A stretch of DNA of 64,000 bases from Bedellia somnulentella. Lineage: Eukaryota > Arthropoda > Insecta > Lepidoptera > Bedelliidae. The stretch is from contig OY755197.1 of assembly GCA_963576735.1 (NCBI GenBank), positions 8,878,501-8,942,500 of the forward strand. Direction: 5' to 3'. The notes below the pieces were generated by a model. The model did no database searches. It was not told the DNA's origin and saw nothing but the letters and a program-made list of their open reading frames with translations. Positions 25,301-31,300 of the stretch are shown here, piece after piece. The translations under genes were made by a program, and so were the position numbers. The stretch's first letter is position 1. Each line of letters opens with the position of its first letter.

Positions 25301-28300
25301 ACAAAAAAATTGTCAGTCCCTCTCTAGGTGACACAGAGATCAGTGGAATGGACGATGCCAAGACTGCTTGGATTGCATTGCTTGGTCCAGATTCGAGTGT
25401 TCCGACAAACATGGCTTCTCAGAGGTCTTGGGATGACATACTGTGCGGGCGGATTCAATTAAACCTCTTGAACTCTGCTTCCGATCCTGCACAGCGTGCT
25501 CGTCTCATGGCCTCTATGGAGCCTGAGTCGGGATACTGGTTGAATGCATTACCTTCTGAGGCGATTGGTACGTTACTGGACAGGTCGACTTTTTGTTTGG
25601 GAGTATGTTTGAGAGTTGGTGCCAAAATCAATGAAATTCATCGTTGTCGTTGTGGAGTACAGGTTGACCAATGGGGCCACCACGGACTTTCATGCCCCCG
25701 CAGTGCAGGTCGCCTATCACGACATGCTGCCTTAAATGATATCATCCGTCGGGCTCTTGTCAGCGCCCACGTGCCAGCGACCTTGGAACCTCCTGGATTA
25801 ATACGGGACGATGGCAAGAGACCTGATGGTATGACTTTGTTGCCTTGGAGAAATGGCAGGGCGCTGATATGGGATGCAACCTGTGTCGACACTCTTGCGC
25901 CTTGCCATTTATCCGGGTCGGCGGCGCGTGCAGGTACTGCTGCTGCTAACGCCGAGAGTTTCAAACGGCGTAAATACTCAGTATTAATAAATGACTATCA
26001 TTTCATACCTTTCGCCGTTGAAACTTTCGGCCCGTGGGGCAACGAGGCGCGGCTGTTCTTTAAAGAACTGTCCGCTCGCCTTGTGGAAGTGTGTGGTGAT
26101 CCCAGAGCTGGCAGCTACCTCGGCCAACGCATTAGCTTGGCCATCCAAAGAGGAAATGCTGCTAGCATATTGGGCACGTTACCCTACACCGACAACGATG
26201 AATTTCACGAAATTTTTCGTTTGTAATATATATATATTTAGTTTTAATTGATTTTTTATACCATGATTGTAAATATTTGTTATTTGTTATTTGAATAAAA
26301 GTGTTATGATAGATAAATAAAACATTTATTTCCACTACTCAAACACACACAGTACAACAATATGATCACATAAAAATACATAACAAAAACATCAATAACA
26401 TTAATAGAATTAATAGAAGAAGAAGCTATGCTTATAACAGCAATTTTGTGTGTCACAGCAATGAAAATGGGATCCAACTCAGATTGTATAGGGTTGTTGG
26501 TAAATGGGTCGCAAATCAAAATTTTTTTCTATCATTCCCTTTTATTGTTTTATTGATTTTAGTGGTTTACTAAGCCAAAACTATACTGTACTTAGTAAAC
26601 AAATTTATTATGATCACGTGTTGCTATTGCTATTGTATTTCTAACATTTCATAATGACAGAATTTTAAGTATTTTGAATGTTTATCATCATTTGACACAC
26701 GCACAACGTAAATAATTAAGTACGAAAGAATGAAAGTAAACTTAAAAATTCAAAACAGTGGTCCGAGTTTTTTAAACAACTTTTATATTATTATCTTCTG
26801 TGTTGAACTAAAACAAAATAATGTGTCAACGGTTTTCAAACCCTAACTAGTTTACTAAAGAGCCTATCGGTACTACATGATTAAATTTCATTTTTAACAA
26901 TAAGATCTTCTTTCCCTTGTAGTTCCGGCTTGAATGATTGACAGAATACAATTGGTAGAAATGGATACAAATAATATAAAATTTCACATGTCTCAATTAA
27001 GCAAAACAATTTATTTACAGAATCTGCACATTTTGACTGTATAACGTAATTTATATATGATTTTCATATAATTTTAGCTTGTTGTATAATTCTTACAGTA
27101 TTATATATTATTTCAGGCAACTTAGACATGTGCCTAGCGTCCCGTCTGTCGACTCAAGCCAACCTGGGCAATATGGAATCGGCAAAAGAACTTTTATCAA
27201 TGGTGGTTGGAAACATCTCTTTAGTGCAGGTTCGTTGCGTTGTACATTATTTGTGTGTGATTGTTCTTATATCTTTTGTTTTGACATACACCAATCCAAT
27301 ATCCTACTATAATAGCAAGATTACATAATGAGTGGTAGCTCTTTTTACTGAATCTATAATTAAAAAATGTACAAACTATTAATTCAATTTATATTTTACA
27401 CATACATACATATACTCACGGCTATAAATTCTTAAAAGGGGTAGCCAGAGCTTTGGAATAAGAATTTCCTCAGCCACTTTTGGAAGTTTATTTGGGAAAA
27501 GCTGGTAATAATAAATAATTTTTGATGATGGGTCAAAAATCACATAAAAGACCCTATACCCACGGCTAGAAATGGGGTAGTGCTATTCTAAGCCGACACT
27601 TCACAGCGTAAAATATCATATAGAATAGAATAGAATAGAATAACTCTTTATTGTACATCAAACACAAATTTACAAAAGAAATTATCATACAGTTTACAGT
27701 GAGGTACAATCGGCGGTCTTATCGCTAAAAGCGATCTCTTCCAGACAACCTTTGGAAGGTGAGATCGGTAAACTAGTTATCTAGGTAGATGCACAAAACA
27801 AGCTTACTTTAAAACTAACTTATTTAATTGAAATAATAACATAAATATTAATTACACAAAATAATATAGGTACATATTACACACATATGAACACACATAC
27901 ATACATAACTACATACTTTTATATATACAAGTAATACAAATACCTAAATAAAATACACAAATACGTTTTAGAAATATAATTAATACATATAATTTAAAAA
28001 GCAACAGTATTACAGCGCTTCAGTGAGATAGTGTTGTTTCACCAGATCCTTGAACACATTAAGGTAACATAACGATATCCTATCACAACTATTATATCCC
28101 AGCAAGGGGTAGCCAGATATTCAGATCACAAATTCCTTAGCCACTTATTTGCAATTGATAGAGGAAATATACAAATTATTAGTGGTAAATATAGGATTGT
28201 TGGTTGTGGATTTCCAGCTACATCGCCTATTAATGACTTAAAAAGCCCTATACCGTAAGTCACATGTTAGTTAGTTTTATGTCTACAGTGTTATAATTAT

Positions 28301-31300
28301 TTTATTACAATATAAGTATTCATTACCTCATACAGAAAAACCTGCGTGTATGGAAATCTTCTAGAAAAATGTTTTTTTCAGGTACAAGCAATAGTAGCAG
28401 CCACTGTCGTATCCGTTTTCGCAATAGTCGTGAATATAATAACGGACGGGACTTTCAATACGGATTATATTCTACTGCTGGTCTCATCAGCGGTCTTCAC
28501 TGCTACCACCACCTGTTTTGTACTCGGTAAGTCCTACTACCACTAATATTAATTACTACTACTATCACGGTAGTAGTTGTTAGTTTGCCAACTAGTTTAG
28601 AATATAATAGAATAACTCTTTATTGCACATCAAACACAAATTTACAAAAATAATAATATGATCAAACAGTTTACAGTGAGGTACAATTGGCGGTCTTATC
28701 GCTAAAAGTGATCTCTTCCAAACAACCTTTGGAAGGTGAGATCGATAAATTAATTATTTGGGTAGATGCACAAAACAAGGCCAAATAAGCATAATAATCT
28801 ATTAAGCTTACTTAAAACTAACTTATTTAATTTAAATAACAATATAAATATTAATCATACAAAATAATATAGATGTTTAACGAATATAGATTTTAGTTTA
28901 GTGAACTATAGCCAAATGACCCTAACCAGGGTATAGGCTCGACGCTCACGGGGACTTTTCTTATCAGACATGGTGAGCTTTTTGCCTTAGTTCTATGTAG
29001 TTTTGAATAAAACAAATAATTTGAGTAAATTAAAGTGTAACAATTATGTGAAAGAACAAAGAGAAATTGGATTGTTTGCCAAACATACGTATAAGGAATA
29101 AGAATTCGTCAGCCACGCTTGTAAGTTTAGTGATGAAACGATGGTAAAATAAAGAGTAGTTGGCAACAATTTAGCATTCTAAAATGCCTCAGACGACACC
29201 CTCGGGAAGTGATTGGGTAGTGTTATCCTGAGCCGCCGCTACAAATAATGTTTCTATTTTTTATTATTAAAGTTCTTATAATTTATTCTTTCTTTCGACA
29301 GATTTCGTAATGGTGGTCGTGATATACGGGTCCCATCGTTTACGAGTGAACCCAGACAACGTGGCTACCCCTTTAGCGGCTTCCATAGGGGACATTGTAT
29401 CTAACACCGTTCTAGCTGTCACTGCGCAATATATGTTCGATAAAATACGTAAGTATATTTACATAACATAAACGTCCACGCCGCATATCCCCGAAGGGGT
29501 TGGCAGAGGTACTAATACTTCTGAACATCACGTGACTTTGTCGCCTGGTGTTCAGAGTACCCACGTTTTGCATGGACAGTGTACTCACGTGATAGGGGGC
29601 AGGCCTATCGCCGTTTTGTACGAATACACTGTCACAAGTGCTACTCAGCCATGTGGGTTTCCTCACGATGTTTTCCCGCACCGACAACCATGATAATTTA
29701 ACCACACATATGTCTTTAGAAAAGGCAAATTGGTGTAGGCCCGACCCGGGATTTGAACACTAGTCGCTTGCACGTTAACCGGTGTTCTACCCATTGAGCT
29801 ATCAAGTATATTTATTTCTACATATACATAAACTCAACTCAAACATTCACGTTGTATATTCCCGAAGGTTTGGCAGGGGTACTAAAACTTCTGAACGGCA
29901 CGTGACATTGTCACCTGGTGTTTAGAGTACTCACGTTTTACTTGGATAGTGTACTCACGTGATTGGGGGCAGGCCTATCGCCGTGATCATATCATTGTGC
30001 AAAATTTGTTTAAGATAGGTGAAAGACTTAAAAAAAAATAAGCCGTATATAGAAAGCGTTGGACAAAGTTACATTTTAAATTAATTTATTTAAAAAAAAC
30101 CTACACAGTCATATATATACATAAATGCTCACGGCTATACACCGTTTTGATGTAAATTACATCAAATACAAAAAATCTAGTAAAATATTATATTATTTCA
30201 GGTGTATCTCTATGGCAGCCAATCGTGTTGATCAGTGTGTACTACTGCCTACTCCCAGTGTGGATATTCATCGTGTACAGAAATAAGTACACTAAGAAGG
30301 TGCTGACGGCTGGATGGACTCCTGTCATCTCGGCTTTGTTTATCAGCGGGTAGGCATTTTATTCATTTTTGTTTGATTTGCTGTGCAGTGTCGGCTTAGA
30401 ATAGCACTACCCCATTTCATCTGGTGGGTGTACGTAAGAGGCGACTAACGGTATTAGGGCTATTAAGGGATTTTTGGGCGATGCGGTTGGAGACCCATCA
30501 CCAACAACCTTTATTTTACCATCTTTTCCCCACTCAACTTTCCAAAAGTGGCCGAGGAATTTCTAATTCCTTAGCTCTGGCTACCCCTTAGGGATTTATA
30601 GCCTTGAGTATATGTATTTATTTATGTAGAGTTACTAGTGTAAAGCCTTTTGAAGGATGTAGGTTTCCAGGTTGTCCTGAATAGTGTAGCTTTCTGATTG
30701 TAACATAATTTTTATGATGTTCATTATTTCTGAAGATTAAGCTCTTACTAACGAACAAGGTTACAAATTTTGCCTCTTTATATATAAGCTTACATAATAT
30801 TTGCCTAAAGCCATTTATTCGATCGACCGCTTCAATATCACGATGTCAGGTTTAACGGATCTATCCATCCCAATAGATTGTGGCATAGCTGCAAGAGTCC
30901 GTAGTTCAAAGTGACCTCTTGATGTGGAATTATTGATTGTGTCTGTGCAAGTACTTAGCAAGAGCCGAACTACCAGAAATAACATGCCCGATTGACTTTC
31001 TGATTAATATACATACATATACTCACGGCTATAAATCCCTAATAGGGGTAGCCAGAGCTAAGGAATCAGAAATTCCTCAGCCACTTTTGGAAGTTGCGTG
31101 AGGAAAAGATGGTAAATAAAATTGTTGGTGATGGGTCTCTAACCGCATCGCCCAAAAATCCCTTAAAAGCTCCAACACCGTTAGTCGCCTCTTAAGTACA
31201 CCCACCGGAAGAAATGGGGCAGTGCTATTCTAAGCCGACACTACACAATTAATAAATGGTAATTTATTAATATTAATGGATTTATTTCTCCCACCCAGCG

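Larger units (their letters stand above)
23364..26300 (+). mobile_element. RT element with N-terminal zinc finger and C-terminal restriction-like nuclease
   Basis: Plus-strand element in SLC41 intron 3. It has a single-protein architecture: C2H2-type finger, RT with YLDD, Cys/His knuckle and a PD-(D/E)XK-like nuclease. It is broken by one frame change near 23735-23745. An AATAAA (26283-26304 area) and a GATA/AATA-rich stretch follow the stop. No ATG starts the first frame (an in-frame stop lies just upstream), so the 5' end is truncated or decayed. The order resembles the R2/NeSL/R4/Hero group of nuclease-type non-LTR elements, but the family is not resolved. Confidence 0.8.
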
